Counted from the stretch's first letter, positions 1 through 11,308 are shown. The stretch is 64,000 nt of DNA from Incurvaria masculella (GCA_946894095.1 OX335653.1:12343001-12407000), one strand, 5' to 3'. The notes: generated by a model from the letters alone, not told the origin. Numbers and translations are program-made.

Positions 1-59
1 TGATTTTTTAGTTACAGCAGCTTTCTTTTCGGGTGAGATTGCTCAGTATGAGAGGTTGT

Positions 60-415
60 TTTTTACTTCAACTGTTGGGGGTATTCAAGGGGGGTAAAAG
101 AGGGCAAATTGTACACATTTCTATTTCTAGAGCCGCTGAACTCAGAAATGTCAGAGTATGTTTTGTTTTAGATGGGATTGCTTAAGAAGAAAATATTTTT
201 GGAAATTATACTATTAGGGGGGTAAAACAGGTCAAAATGAACACATTTAGGCGAAAACCACTCATGTTGAGATCTCTGAAACCAATTATCCTCGAAACTT
301 AAAATTTTCAGTGACTTCTTGTTAAGACGAAAAGGCTCGCTCACAACGGATTTTACAAAATTCAACTGTTAAGGGGGGATACACGAGGCCAATATGTACA
401 CATTTTCATACAACT
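60..415. repeat. Degenerate direct repeat, about three units
   Basis: Three related blocks begin near 66, 205 and 360. Each has a short CAACTGTT or TACTATTA lead, a run of G with GGGGGGTAAAA or similar, then a GTACACATTT or AACACATTTA tail. Spacing is uneven (about 126 and 154 bases), so this is a decayed tandem array rather than an active satellite. The frames across it are chance. Confidence 0.45.
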
Positions 416-504
416 TAAACTTACGCAAGAAACAGACTATCCGGAACGATGGAAAGATGAGAAATTCAGAAGCTCAGCGGTTCCGGTCATTCGTTGTTTT
501 GTCT

Positions 505-615
505 TTTTAGGGTTCCGTTCCCAAAGGGCACCAACGGAACCCTATTACTAAGCTTCCGCTGTCCGTCCGTCCGTCCGTCTGTCACAGCACTCTATCTCAC
601 GTGATCTTATCGTAT
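505..615 (+). repeat. CCGT-type dispersed repeat, truncated
   Basis: It starts with TTTTTAGGGTTCCG, then an AAAGGGC motif, ACTAAGC and the (CCGT)n-CTGTCACAG core. The second half found in full copies (2746, 3602, 45888) is missing, so this is a 3'-truncated copy. Confidence 0.7.
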
Positions 616-836
616 CAATTATCGTACGTATCAACCGTGAACTCATGAGTCCAGATAGTTACCGGTCTACCTTTCGTCAGAAATGAGATTTCTCAATGGT
701 TTTATTTCTGCTAATGCTCGTTCATTGTATTGTATTGTATATGTATGTATATCTTCTTTCCACTTTGTATGTGAAGTTAAGCAGGAGGGCTCGCCCACCT
801 TGAGTCAAAAGTTACGCCACCACTAAAAAGCAAAAA

Positions 837-1971
837 ATAAAATATTTTTAAATAAAAAAAGGACCGCCTTCAAAAAAACCGGAACTAAAAAGCAAAAAAT
901 AATTGGTTACTTTCAATTAATGTACGAAAAGCTATTTTAATTCTAACTAATTATGTACAATTTCTTAATTTTTAATCATCTTTTGAAGTCGGTGCCTTGG
1001 GTAGACGTTCTTTAAGAGCTGCAAGTAGTTAGATTAATATCACCTATGGCTAAGAAAGAAATATAAGTAGGTAGCTACTTATATTTACCTACTTGAACAA
1101 AACACAAAAACAAAAATTAAATAAACAAACAGGTCGGAAAAACGTATGTAAGTAGGTATTTAGGCAAGTACTTTGTAATTTAAATATGCCTTATACTTAA
1201 ACTAAATACCTAACACAGTAAAAACAAAATATTTACAAGAAAACCCTACGAACAAACCAATATAAAAACAACGACCACTTATATGATAAATATTTAGGTA
1301 GTTGTAGCTTGTACTTTTTAGAATATCGAAAATATACGAGAATACCTACATAACACAAAACAAAAAAAAATACAAATATAAAAAAGAACAGAAAACAATA
1401 GGTAGCGACTTTGAGGTGTCTGCTCTCAACTACGTGTCAAAACGAGTGTGCGGTTAGTACAGATCTCACCAATTTCGGCAGAAATCGTCTCGTTCAGACA
1501 ACGATGTCGCAGGGAAGTACCAATCAACACAGAGCAGCGAATTAACGTACTCCTTCACCAGTGCGCGCCTTTATAAAGCCGAAAGTACTAATAATCGTTG
1601 AAACCCAATTTCAGTACGCTGCGCTGTATCGATATCAGCTTGCACGTAAACCAACGCTAAGGGCATCTCCAGTTAGACGAACGGTCGCTTAAAATGCTCT
1701 GTGGACCAATCATTGCTGACTCAGGTTGTTTACGCTCTCGTAGACTTCGGGTGTGTTCGGCTGAAATAGTGTCTGTTCGGTCAGCAGCGTGCGAAGCGAA
1801 CTCTACCCAAGGCACCGACTTCAAAAGATGATTAAAAATTAAGAAATTGTACATAATTAGTTAGAATTAAAATAGCTTTTCGTACATTAATTGAAAGTAA
1901 CCAATTATTTTTTGCTTTTTAGTTCCGGTTTTTTTGAAGGAGGTCCTTTTTTTATTTAAAAATATTTTTAT
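837..1971. mobile_element. Foldback transposon with 167-bp inverted arms
   Basis: The left arm (837-1004) and right arm (1803-1971) are reverse complements, with about one mismatch over the inner 145 bases (CCGCC versus CCTCC). They flank about 800 bases of non-coding DNA. The arms contain ACCGCCTTCAAAAAA and TTTTGAAGTCGGT, which also end the solo element at 28309-28468. Near-identity of the arms points to a recent insertion or gene conversion. No transposase frame is visible, so it is non-autonomous. Confidence 0.8.
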
Positions 1972-2745
1972 TACATCACATAGACATGGCATCTAATTTC
2001 GAAGAGAATGCGATGTTGGGCTCATATCATTACGGCGGGTAAAGCATATCCAGTTACACAAAACCATAATCCGCAATGAGTTAATCGAATCCGCCGATCA
2101 ATCAATCAGTTTGTTACGTAACTTAGTGCTAATTTTTCAATAGTCTGATAAACAGCCAGGTAACTATTCGACGCCTTTATTTACGCTTCTGCTTACCCAA
2201 CCGATATAGTAAGTCTATACGTTTATTAGTAAAATTATAATATGATTATTGTGATAAAAGATATAATTCTCAGGCAATGACTATCCGTCATTTGACAAAC
2301 GTGAATTTGTACTATCAGTCTGATAAGTATACTATCTGATAATTGAAAAATCGGCCCTTAGTGTAGTTTGACTGCCAGAAGATTAAATCAATGAAATTTC
2401 TCGTTTGAATGCACGCCTCACATCGCACAAGATACGCCTCACATCGCACAAGATGGTCCGATTTGCGGACCGGAAGGAGAAAAAATACGTCACCGCTACT
2501 CCGCTACTGTTACGCCGATCGGACTTTCATGAGCGTCCGAACGGCGCGGCGCCGTGCATGCATAAACATCGCGGCCAGTTAGGCGACAGCGTCGCGGACG
2601 GCGCAACATCGCCGGCTCGCGGCGAGAGCTCCGGGCGAAAAGCGGCGGTCTCGCAATGGTGCGCGAAATGTGGCTTAGAGTGAACAGACAGAGTCAACTG
2701 ACGGATGAGACCAAAATCGTTTCATAGAAAATGTACTGAAATTTA
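1972..2745. other. Intergenic stretch with a small tandem duplication
   Basis: No supportable gene. A 21-bp unit starting ACGCCTCACATCGCACAAG occurs twice in tandem (2413-2433, 2434-2454). It is followed by a GC-rich patch to about 2680 whose 92-codon frame has no recognisable motif. Confidence 0.5.
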
Positions 2746-3050
2746 TTTTTTAGGGTTCAGTAGCCAAAGGGTGGAACGGAACCCTATAGCTAAGCCTCCG
2801 CTGTCCGTCCGTAACATCCGTCCGTCCGTCCGTCTGCCACAGGGCTGTATCTCATAAACCGTACTATGTAGGCAGCTGAATTTTTCACATCGTGTGTATT
2901 CATTTTGCCGCTATAACAACAAACGGTCAAATAAAAAAATAAATAAATGGGGCCTCCATACAAAAAATTTCATTTTTTGGTGTTAAATCATGTACGATGG
3001 TACGGAACCCTTCGTGGGCGAGTCCAACTCGCACTAGGCCAGTTTTTTTT
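2746..3050 (+). repeat. CCGT-type dispersed repeat, full length
   Basis: It runs from TTTTTTAGGGTTCAG through the (CCGT)n core and a TTTTGCCGCTATAACAAC segment to the end motif GGTACGGAACCCTTCG, an AGTCCAACTCGCAC half-palindrome and a T tract. The terminal AGGGTTC and GAACCCT are inverted repeats. Class unknown; no coding capacity. Confidence 0.8.
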
Positions 3051-3300
3051 ATTTTTTCACTAAAAATCGCTGTGTAGCTCTAAAATAATGATCTGAAGTT
3101 ATGTTTTAAGTTTAACTTTACTTGGAAAAGTTAAGAAATTTGATCGACAAAGAATAAAAAAAAAGGGTTTTTGTCCGGATTTTTTACTTCCGTTCACTAA
3201 ACAATCTATAAATGCACAGGTCACTACGTTTTTAAGGAAAACTAGGGAAATCATAAAGATTTCACAAAAAAGTTTCACATGATACCATCGCGTTTTATTA

Positions 3301-3477
3301 AGAATGGTCGAAACAGCAACTAAAATTGTCCGTATTTTTCATCCAGTGCAATGTAGCCGAGCAATATAAGGAAGGTATATAAGGAAGGAAGGCACCTAGT
3401 TCCCATGAGGTGTGTAAGGCTTATATCTGACGGTCAATTTGGAATTAGCCATCCATGCCCAGTTACATAAAAAAAAA
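3301..3477 (+). mobile_element. Shared-tail SINE, 5' truncated
   Basis: It matches the SINE body from GGTCGAAACAGCAA onward (compare 9778-9947), including the GGCACCTAGTTCCCAT and TTAGCCATCCATG motifs. It ends in an A tract after CAGTTACAT. The promoter head is absent, as expected of a 5'-truncated retroposed copy. Confidence 0.8.
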
Positions 3478-3601
3478 GTTGCTGCACCATAGTTATGTGA
3501 CCCACAGTCAGTATCGTTCATCAGTTGTCCAGAACTAACGAAATTGTTTAAAAAAAAATAGGTCAAATAAAACTCTGATTTATTAAAAGCAAGAAGTCGG
3601 G

Positions 3602-3897
3602 TTTTCAGTGTTCCGTACCCAAAGGGTGAAAACGGATACCATATTACTAAGCCTCCGCTGTCCGTCCGTCCGTCCGTCTGTCACAGGGCTGTATCTCATG
3701 AACTGTAATAGGTAGGAAGCTGAAATTTTCACAGAGTGTATATTTATTTTGCCGCTTTAACAACAAATAGGTAAAATTAAAAAATAATATACTTTAAAGG
3801 GGGCCCCAAAAAACGTGTTTTTTTGTGTTTAATCTTGTACGATAGTACGTAACCCTTCGTATGCGAATCCGACTCGCACTTGGCCGGTTTTTTTTTT
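3602..3897 (+). repeat. CCGT-type dispersed repeat, full length
   Basis: Same order as the copy at 2746: TTCCGTACCCAAAGGGT start, (CCGT)n-CTGTCACAGGGCTG core, TTTTGCCGCT, then the GTACGATAGTACG and CGACTCGCACTTGGCCGG end with a T tract. A 132-codon minus-strand frame overlapping its end is incidental. Confidence 0.8.
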
Positions 3898-4565
3898 AAT
3901 AATCTAGAGCTTAAGTCCACGACAATGAAATCGAAACAATCAATAGAGATCCCAAAATGACGGTACAACCACCTACATACATTATGCATGCTGCTGTTTT
4001 CATAACGCTGAAAAGACTCAGCTGCCGAAGCATGAACAAAGTGATAATTTAACAACCTAGACAGAGAAAAAGACACTCGAATCGAGCTGTGCAAACATAA
4101 AGGGCGGTGCCAAGGTAATGACCTTGAATTCACCGAGACCTTAATATCTGTACGAACGAGAAACGCACTTAACATCTTACGTTTCTAGATAAGCCTCGAA
4201 GCTACTTTATTTTATACGTAAAACAAAAAAAAAATCAGTACACGCAAATGCATCAATAAGGTATTAAAGTAACTATTTAGTCAATCTGTTTTTTTATGAA
4301 GAAAGTTTATTTATTTCTGAGCAGGTTAATTGTTAAAAATACTTCTTCTTCGTTATCCATGTAGGACAGTAGGTAACTTCGTTCTAACTTCTAGGTTAAG
4401 GCTGCACGCGTTGCTCAATATAGTCAAAGCTTCTATGAAAAAGGTTTAGTGTGTTCTGTCTAGTTAAATGGAGCTTTGGTCATATACAGAAAAGGTCCTG
4501 CTTCAATGAGGTGTGAGGACTAATAAAGTACATATAATGTTTATCCTTCATGATTAAGTGGCTGG
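3898..4565. other. Intergenic, nothing recognised
   Basis: AT-rich unique-looking sequence. I see no gene, RNA or clear repeat boundary here. Confidence 0.4.
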
Positions 4566-4771
4566 GAAGTAAATTAATCCGCCATGTGAACAGGTCAGCA
4601 ATTAAATCTGACGTCTAATTGCATTTCTTATAATGCAAACTGGCAAATGTCCGTTCATTTGACCGAAAACCACTTCGTTGAACAGTTAGCATGGTACGAA
4701 TGCGGCTAAACATCATATTTAATCACGATGCCCGTTCCCCCGGCAAGTTAATTTACCACGGTAACCCCCCC
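4566..4771. mobile_element. MITE of the GGTTACC-GGTAAATTAACTCGCC foldback family
   Basis: The left arm begins GTAAATTAATCCGCC and continues to AAATCTGACG. The right arm is its diverged inverse and ends AGTTAATTTACCACGGTAACC. A C homopolymer (4765-4778) abuts the right end. Relatives lie at 7395-7775, 47394-48128 and 48168-48345. Confidence 0.65.
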
Positions 4772-5070
4772 CCCCCCCGGCAATTCGCGGGTATTTAGAC
4801 ACCTCAACACTCACGTGAGATCGGGTCGGTGTTACCTTGACGTGGTGATCTGACTAGCCAGTGAGAGTCTGCCGGGAGCGCGTTTCAGTAAACTTCCAAG
4901 GTCGTCTAACAAAACACTTCAGCAACCACCCACTGATTGTTTACAAACTGGCAGCTATGAACCTTGTAACTAGGGGTGCTTTTAAGTAGCCTGGCTTGTA
5001 TATACTGTTATAACTAGGTGTTATAACTAGGTATTTCTTCTAACTTCCAAGCAAAATTCTAAATGACTGC

Positions 5071-5197
5071 CGCCCGGTTTAATTACCTCCAGCTATAAAA
5101 AATCCCAAAGTTACCTTTCGGTTACACAACACAAATATGCAATGTAAACGAAAGTTATCTATCGGATTTCAGGTAGCGGGAGGTTCTGAAAACGGGG
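5071..5197. mobile_element. MITE, 127 bp, CCCGG...CACCTCCAG family
   Basis: The ends CGCCCGGTTT...ACCTCCAG and GGGAGGTT...AACGGGG are inverted repeats, with a TAACTTTCGG-type stem inside. It is the reverse-oriented relative of the copy at 60269-60396. No clear target-site duplication remains at this copy. Confidence 0.65.
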
Positions 5198-5721
5198 ATG
5201 CGTCACATAATTGAAACTACTATATTCGGGCCATTAAAAAGATTGAGCACTCGGAATTATAATAAAATTACTTGAACAATATTTGCAATACTACATTAAA
5301 CTTGCTTTTTCAGACCAGTTTTAGCATCGGAACGCAAGCTCGGAACGCATCCAGCTGCACCTCGAGCTGCGGACTACACCAAGGTGGACCGGTCAGAGCC
5401 CTCCGCCCCCCCAGGACTTAATTTTTCACTTGTCTCTCCAACGCACAAAACAAAAAGAATGAAGAACAATTTCGCGTCGCAGTCGGACGATTAGGTTTCC
5501 TGGCGGCATTTAATTCTTTAACTCTTAACAGATTTCTGAGAAAAAGTTTACCATTTCTGTGTGGATATCACGGAGTTTCGGTGATATATTTACGTTTCAT
5601 GGTAATAGGACCATCTACTGATATCGATTTCGTTCTAATCGATCTGCAGGTGATCTAGGAGATACGTCTCAAATGAGATGGGCAATGCGCTTAAAATGAT
5701 TGCGAAGGTATCGGCGATATC
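5198..5721. other. Intergenic, nothing recognised
   Basis: No supportable gene or repeat boundary. There is a short purine/pyrimidine-biased patch near 5400. Confidence 0.4.
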
Positions 5722-6637
5722 TAATAATAAATATTATAAAGGGGAAAGTTTGTAATAATGGATGGATGGATGGATGGATGGATGTTTGTTACTCTTTCAC
5801 GTAAAAACTACTGAATGGATTTTAATGAAACTTTACAATAATATAGCTTATACATCAGAATAACACATAGGCTACAATTTATAAAGATATTGTGCCCATG
5901 GGCTTTAGAACTTTCACGGGGCTGCGAAAACGATGCCGGTAGCGCTACTTCACTCCAAGTGGAGCGGGTCCGGGGGCGGTGGCGGGAGCGGGGCCGGGGG
6001 AGGGGCGGGCGGTCCGACGGGGGAGGGTGAGGGGGGGGAGTACGGCTTGGTATTTCCCGCAACTTTAGGACTACTTGGCAAAATCCTTGAGAACCAGTTA
6101 CTCGAATTTAGATGCGGATTGTATCTCCGTCTAGCCTGATTCTACTCAAAACTTATAGGCTACATAATATAACGCTTCATTACCAGAAGGGTGAGTGTTA
6201 AATTCTTATAACTTGCGAACCACTAACCCGATTTTTGTGCGTATTTTATCAATGTATAGGATCTCTGGGAGCAGTCAGGTTTGAGATGGGTTACTGTTTT
6301 CGATGTTGAGGCTAGCTGTGCGTTGGAGTCCACGCAAAACTTACCTACATTACACGTTACTGACTTACTAGGTAAGCAATGTTGCAGTGCAAGTGCAGAA
6401 AGGTTCTGGCGGCAAATGCTTTTTTTTCAAATGTCAACGGAGCTCTAAATGGGAATTATTGGATGTTTCTCATTAAACATGCTATTTCATCTCGAACGAT
6501 CATGATTAAATTTGGTAGATGGATACATTGTCCTGGACCAGTTTGACCCTATTTTGGATCAGCCATGTGGGCTACTTTTTATCCATGAAATAATTTAGCC
6601 GACATTAACCCGAGCGGAGCCGGGTACCGCAGCTAGT
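5722..6637 (-). mobile_element. Dispersed repeat 'R', copy 1
   Basis: Read on the minus strand it opens with CTAGCTGCGGTACCCGGCTC and ends in a (TGGA)n tail (5758-5783 on the plus strand) plus an ATTATAAAGG motif. The second copy is at 55349-56372, in the other orientation. It contains a G-rich insert (5960-6045) and, on the plus strand, a 5S-SINE-like segment (6261-6380). The microsatellite tail suggests retroposition. I cannot place the superfamily. Confidence 0.65.
6261..6380 (+). repeat. 5S-SINE-like segment inside repeat R
   Basis: TCTCTGGGAGCAGTCAG, GAGATGGGTTACTG, GTTGAGGCTAGCTGTG and GGAGTCCACG occur in the same order as GCAACGCTGGGC, GGATGGGTGACC, GTTGAGAGAGGCTGGCC and GGATTCCACG of the SINE at 9572. 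The ACTTACTAGGT motif follows in both. The matching segment is also present in the other R copy, so it was part of the element before it spread. Confidence 0.5.
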
Positions 6638-6798
6638 CACGAAATAATTTGACGGGGTCTGAAAGGAGCTACCTTCCAAGCTGACTTTCTACGGCCTTCC
6701 ACTCGAATTTAGTAACTGGATCGATCGAAAATACAGTGTGCGACATGAGGTGGGTTATTAGCCATCAATGTTCAGATTCATGAGAATTCATATATTTA

Positions 6799-6801
<3 letters not shown>

Positions 6802-6842
<41 letters not shown>
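6802..6842. repeat. (AT)n microsatellite
   Basis: About 20 uninterrupted AT dinucleotides. Confidence 0.95.
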
Positions 6843-6845
<3 letters not shown>

Positions 6846-6849
6846 TATA

Positions 6850-7394
6850 TTCTTATCCGCGGCAAATGGATGTGAAGGTAAATGAGTTTCGATTCGCGAT
6901 TATTGAATTCCGTCAGTCAATAATCGCGATAAATAGGTGCTTGTGTGTATGTATATGTACCAATACAATGATTGCGTCGGACACAGAAGGTGGCAGCGGC
7001 GCCGAAGCGAGGGCAGCCACCAGGAAAACGAGTTGACATAACTCAGGCGGGCGTGACGAGCGTGACAATACATTAAGCATGGCGCAGCCGATATTATAAC
7101 CCTTGGGAACCATGCCCGGCATCACTGCGAGGGCTACTAACTGTACCAAGAGTCGGTGCCTTTCTAGTCGGCTTCAACGACAATTTCTATAAAGACTTAT
7201 TAATAATTTCCATTTAAATAAATAGGTAGTCAAACTATACGAAGTCATGACATTAAGTGATTGACATGACAGTCGCATTTTTTATCGGACGAAGCAAAGT
7301 GACGTTTTCTAGGCCGCGAGTTTTTAATAAAACACAAAGAGTGATGTGACAAAATGGATCGGCATGAATCATTCACTCACCCCGAATACAATTT
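6850..7394. other. Intergenic, nothing recognised
   Basis: A 78-codon minus-strand frame at 6913-7149 shows no domain or splice context. No repeat boundary seen. Confidence 0.4.
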
Positions 7395-7775
7395 AATTTA
7401 AAGAGGACTATGAGGTGATCAAGTTCCATTCAATGGCTTATGCCTATTTCCTCAGTCAAATTAAGAAATGTAGATATTTTGCACATCAAATAAATCAACT
7501 TAGAACTACATCTGTACGTTTTGGTTTTTGATAAATTCACTTATATCCGTGATATGCCCCTAAAAATTTGTCCTAACATAAAAAAGGCGTTTGGTAAATT
7601 AACTCGCCGGGTGAACGGACAAGTGAGTAAATAAATCTGACGTTTAGTTGCATTTCGCACCATATTAATAGTAATTATAATAACACGTCGTTTGACAGAC
7701 TAAATGCAACTAAACGTCAGATTTAATCACTCGCAATACCTGAACAACCGGCGAGTACCATTGTGACCCGCGTTA
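7395..7775. mobile_element. Foldback MITE relative, diverged
   Basis: Inverted arms AAATTAACTCGCCGGGTGAAC...CTGACGTTTAGTTGCATTT and CTAAATGCAACTAAACGTCA...GAGTACC face each other (7595-7765). The segment 7395-7595 resembles 47455-47650 (GAGGTGATNNAGTTCCAT; GATATNCCCCTNAAA), so this is likely one larger family member with part of its interior kept. Confidence 0.55.
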
Positions 7776-9571
7776 CTAGGAAAAAAACAAAAGTTGCCCG
7801 CGTCGTCCGAGCGAGTGGCAAATGAAGTGATTTATCCTCAACATACATTGCGGCGCGTCTTCCCAGAACGAGCGCCGCGCGCCGCCTTCGAAAGGACGAT
7901 TTATTTTCCGTCCGGTGCGCGCCCGTTTCATTACGAATAAATTCACGGCAGGACTTTATTCCAGGTATCCGTTTTCATGGGCCCGTTCAGCGAATCCCGA
8001 TATCGGACGCCGCGCGAGCGCATACGGGACAGCGGCCAAGGGGCATGACCACACGTAATCCTGCTAACTTTATGAAGTGACGACCCTTCAGAAGCTTAAG
8101 TCCGCTATTCGATAACTCTAATTTCGAGCTAACCCCGGAATCACACAAGATTGTGTACCAAACCACTACGACTGCATCACGCTCTCATAACGATAACGCT
8201 CACAAGTGGATTTGGCATAAATCAGCAGCGCATAAAGCGTATAAAAAATACAGCGATCCAATAAAGACTCCCTCCCTCCTAAATTTAAAGAGAATCATAG
8301 GATTAACCTAAGATTTAGTAGGGAAAAGCCCCAAACTGACCACATGATCAATGATGACTGGGGTCCTCTACTGATCAATTAAAGAATGAGCTTTACTTAC
8401 AAATCATTACATTGACAATATAAGCTCTCTATAATAGAGGTATAAAGCCCACGCCTTGACGTATAAAAAGAGCTGCCACTTAATAAATAGAATCAGCGCC
8501 TTTCTTGTCTGACGCGCTCGTAACCGCATGGACACACGACACGTACGAGTTGTAATAGCCTACGAGCCGGCGGAGGCGGTAATATATAAACGGAAATATG
8601 TCCCAAACAGCCCGTGGCGATATGAAAATTATCAGTGGCAAAAAAACAAATACACTAGTACGTCTATGATATTAAAGCATTCAATTTCAAAATGCTGCAA
8701 AAATGCCGCTCAGCAGACGGACCGGGAGACGTAAACTTGGAAAATTGGTCCTGAGGATTATCAAACTAAATATTTTTATAAATGACCAAAGTAAAGGTCA
8801 GGTACGTAGCACCCGTTATCGTAGAGCTTTTGTGAAAATATTATGTATGTAGAGGAAGCGAAATGAGTGTGTGCTGTGATCTTACCGTATGTATAACTGC
8901 TGTCTTGGTTAAGCTACAGCTGTCAAAGCTAGGTGAAATCTCTGGTTTCTGCAGACAAAGCACAGACGATTGACGCCCTGAAGGCCATCCAACATAACTC
9001 GTGTTTGTCATGAAATTTGACCCTATTTATGCGAAAATTTCATCCAAAATTGGTCGACAAGAAAGCGCCACCTACAGCGGAGTCGCGACGGCCATTTAAC
9101 CGAAATTATATTCCACACATGACATCGAATGCATATAATATTATTTTAAAAAACAATTGTGACAATATCACTTAATTTTTTATCTAGTTTCAAGGTTCTA
9201 GCGCTCTTAATGCAAACAGGCATTTCGTTTTAACAAAAGTCAAAGAGTACGTAAATAATGATGACCACCGCTCGCGGACTACAAGGGAAACCTTGCATCG
9301 ACTGGCTTCATATTAAATTAAAGGCTTATTTTAATTTGATGGCCGAACGCTATCTGGGTAATCGAGTGCGGAACCGGTCCGGCCGCTCGGTGCAACTTTT
9401 TGTTTGATGTGTGAAAGATGTTATGTAAAACGCGTAATATCAGCTCAGCAATGAGCACGCCGACACACCGTACTTTTAATATACGAAATCGAGCATTGTT
9501 GATAGCTCGGATTACATAGCTAAATCTGTTATCATGGCGTTTTTCTGGACATAAGATCGGTGTTTACTGTA
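7776..9571. other. Intergenic with a weak promoter candidate
   Basis: GC-rich between about 7800 and 8050, otherwise AT-rich. No supportable protein. The only signal is the TATA/initiator pair listed separately at 8462-8497. Confidence 0.4.
8462..8497 (+). promoter_or_regulatory. Weak TATA/initiator candidate
   Basis: TATAAAAAG is followed by ATCAGC with the candidate +1 A at 8495, 33 bases from the TATA start. A 68-codon frame opens at 8528 with no known motif. Chance is likely in AT-rich DNA. Confidence 0.2.
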
Positions 9572-9947
9572 AGTGGCCCAGTGGCGCGACACTTCGGCGA
9601 TCGCTCTCCGAAGTTAAGCAACGCTGGGCCCGGTCTGGTCTTGGATGGGTGACCATTCGACCGTTGAGAGAGGCTGGCCGTGGTTCGGATTCCACGTTAA
9701 GCTGTAGGTCCCCATCCTTACTTACTAGGTGGTAGGGTCTATCCCGCCCGGGTTGGTACCATCGCATTGGATGAACGATGGTCGAAGCGGCAATGAAAAT
9801 TGTCCGTGTTTTCCATCCAGTTCAATGTAGCCGTGCAATATAAGGAAGGTCCTGGCATGGCACCTAGTTCCCATGTGGTGTGTTGGGCTAATACCATGAC
9901 AGAACTTGTGGTATTAGCCATCCATGTCCAGTCACATAAAAAAAAAA
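9572..9947 (+). mobile_element. SINE with 5S-rRNA-like head, full length
   Basis: The head has a TGGCCCAGTGG box-A-like motif (9574-9584). Next is a stretch matching the internal promoter region of eukaryotic 5S rRNA: CCGAAGTTAAGCAACG, GGGCCCGGT and CTTGGATGGGTGACC (about 9608-9655). GGTTCGGATTCC, box-B-like, follows near 9682. The shared body then runs to a terminal stem (GGCTAATACCA with TGGTATTAGCC) and an A tract. This is a polymerase III retroposon, not a working 5S gene: the 5' third of 5S is missing and the homology stops after the control region. Minus-strand frames here are shadows. Confidence 0.85.
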
Positions 9948-10204
9948 CATCTTTTGCTTCACATACCTCTTTACCGGGAAATTCGTGTCCTTCTTGATAT
10001 TGCTTTGGAAGGCTTACCTGAAAACAAAATAATCATAATTAGAATTTACTATACGTAAATACGTACCAATTACAATAAAAGTGCCCGAATGGACGAAATT
10101 TTAACGGGGCATTGTTTGGGCAGTATGCAATTGGAAAACTTTTATATCAATTTTTCTCAATGCCAATATCGTAAGACGACAACACGAAGCTTCGATGCTT
10201 TAGA

Positions 10205-10261
10205 CTCAGCGAGCATGGAAGGACAGGAGTGGCGATCGAAACGTATTCGTGTTGCCACGAG
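10205..10261 (+). repeat. Repeat 'X', left piece, split by a SINE
   Basis: GGAAGGACAGGAGTGGCGATCGAAAC matches 16522-16555 and, diverged, 55065-55090. The SINE at 10262 inserts right after it. Confidence 0.55.
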
Positions 10262-10645
10262 TTTTTTTTTTCTATGTAACCTGACATGGATGGCTAATAC
10301 CACACAACTACCGTTATGATATTAGCCCAATACACGACATTCCCGAAGGAATTAGGAGCCATGTCAGGACCTTCCCTTTATGAGCACGGCTACACTGAAC
10401 TGGATGGAAAACACAGATAATTTTCATCCAATGCGATGGTACCAACCCGGGCGGGTTTAAACCCTACCACCTAATAGGGGAAGGGGACCTACAGTTTAAC
10501 ATGAATTCGAAACCATGGAGCAGATCGCATTCGTGACGAAATGCACTTATACGACATAGAAAGAGGAAGAAAGTGGTGCACGAACGGGGCGAAGATTTGT
10601 ATCCAGACCTCTGGTATGCTAATCAAGTCCCCGCGCCACTAGGCT
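10262..10645 (-). mobile_element. Shared-tail SINE with tRNA-like head
   Basis: On the minus strand the 5' end has TAGCCTAGTGG (box A) and GGTCTGGATACAAATC (degenerate box B). Next are a CACCACTTTCTTCCTC linker and then the same body as the 5S-headed copies, from GGTTTCGAATTCATG and AACTGTAGGTCC to the poly-T seen at 10262 on the plus strand. ACGAG on both sides (10257-10261, 10646-10650) may be a target-site duplication. Confidence 0.8.
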
Positions 10646-10650
10646 ACGAG

Positions 10651-10930
10651 CCGCTCTTGGAAAGTTCTAAATTTCAAGTCAACTAACAAGTTTAATGATT
10701 TCAATAACTCATTATTTGACAAGCTATTAATTACTTTAAATTCAGGCTAGTCTTATTTATTAAACTGTTTGATTTTTAATGTAATACAAGATGTGCGGTC
10801 CGCAAGGGTTATTTGTGCTTAATAAATAAATAACTTTAGTTAGTTCGCTCACGAATTCGAGATGCGCAACACAGAATGTTCGTTGGTTGGATCGTATATC
10901 GTCCTGTGAAGTTCTTACGTGTTCTTACGG
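10651..10930 (+). repeat. LINE-like 3' tail plus repeat 'X' right piece
   Basis: AATAAATAAATAA at 10819-10835 looks like a LINE or SINE tail. Then 10838-10925 matches 55113-55195 (GTTAGTTCG, GAATGTTCGTTG, CCTGTGAAGTTCTTACGTG). Confidence 0.45.
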
Positions 10931-11197
10931 TCATTGGAACTCAGAAAAGCAAGGAAACATTATTATAAATACGCCAGTTCACCCTCTTACACAATGAGGA
11001 AAAGTAAAGGCCTAGCAACGCAATCCTGCAATCACAATAGCCTTATGAAACGTCGACTTACGCAAACTAACACAAAGGAAACTTATTTCTTTGTTATGTA
11101 ATTTTAAAACATTTTATGTCACAATTTTCTCGGAAGTATTTTCTTGAAAAACATCGTTACAAAGGCCGCTTAGCGAAAGGCCAACAGAGCGAAAGGC

Positions 11198-11308
11198 GTA
11201 TTCAGAGAGGACCTGTCAAAACTTAGTACGAGATTAGCACCGGACTAACAAACATACAAAAACCGGTTTAGTCCGGCGTATTAAAGTTAGTCCGCCCACT
11301 CTGAATAG
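11198..11308. mobile_element. MITE, GATTAGCACCGGACTAAC family, copy A
   Basis: Ends GTATTCAGAG and CTCTGAATAG are inverted repeats. The inside has GATTAGCACCGGACTAAC and GTTAGTCCGCCCACT. Copy B is at 35827-35943. Confidence 0.65.

Noticed and set aside
2405..2683. 92-codon ORF in GC-rich DNA
   Set aside because: Starts in a 21-bp tandem duplication, with no domain.
3777..4175. 132-codon minus-strand ORF
   Set aside because: One end lies in a CCGT repeat; no recognisable domain.
5933..6139. Glycine-rich ORF
   Set aside because: Translation of the G-rich insert of repeat R.
9598..9660. A 5S rRNA gene
   Set aside because: Only the internal promoter part matches; the 5' third is missing and the sequence continues into a SINE body with an A tail.
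10590..10645. A tRNA gene on the minus strand
   Set aside because: A and B boxes are present but no cloverleaf closes, and the SINE body follows.
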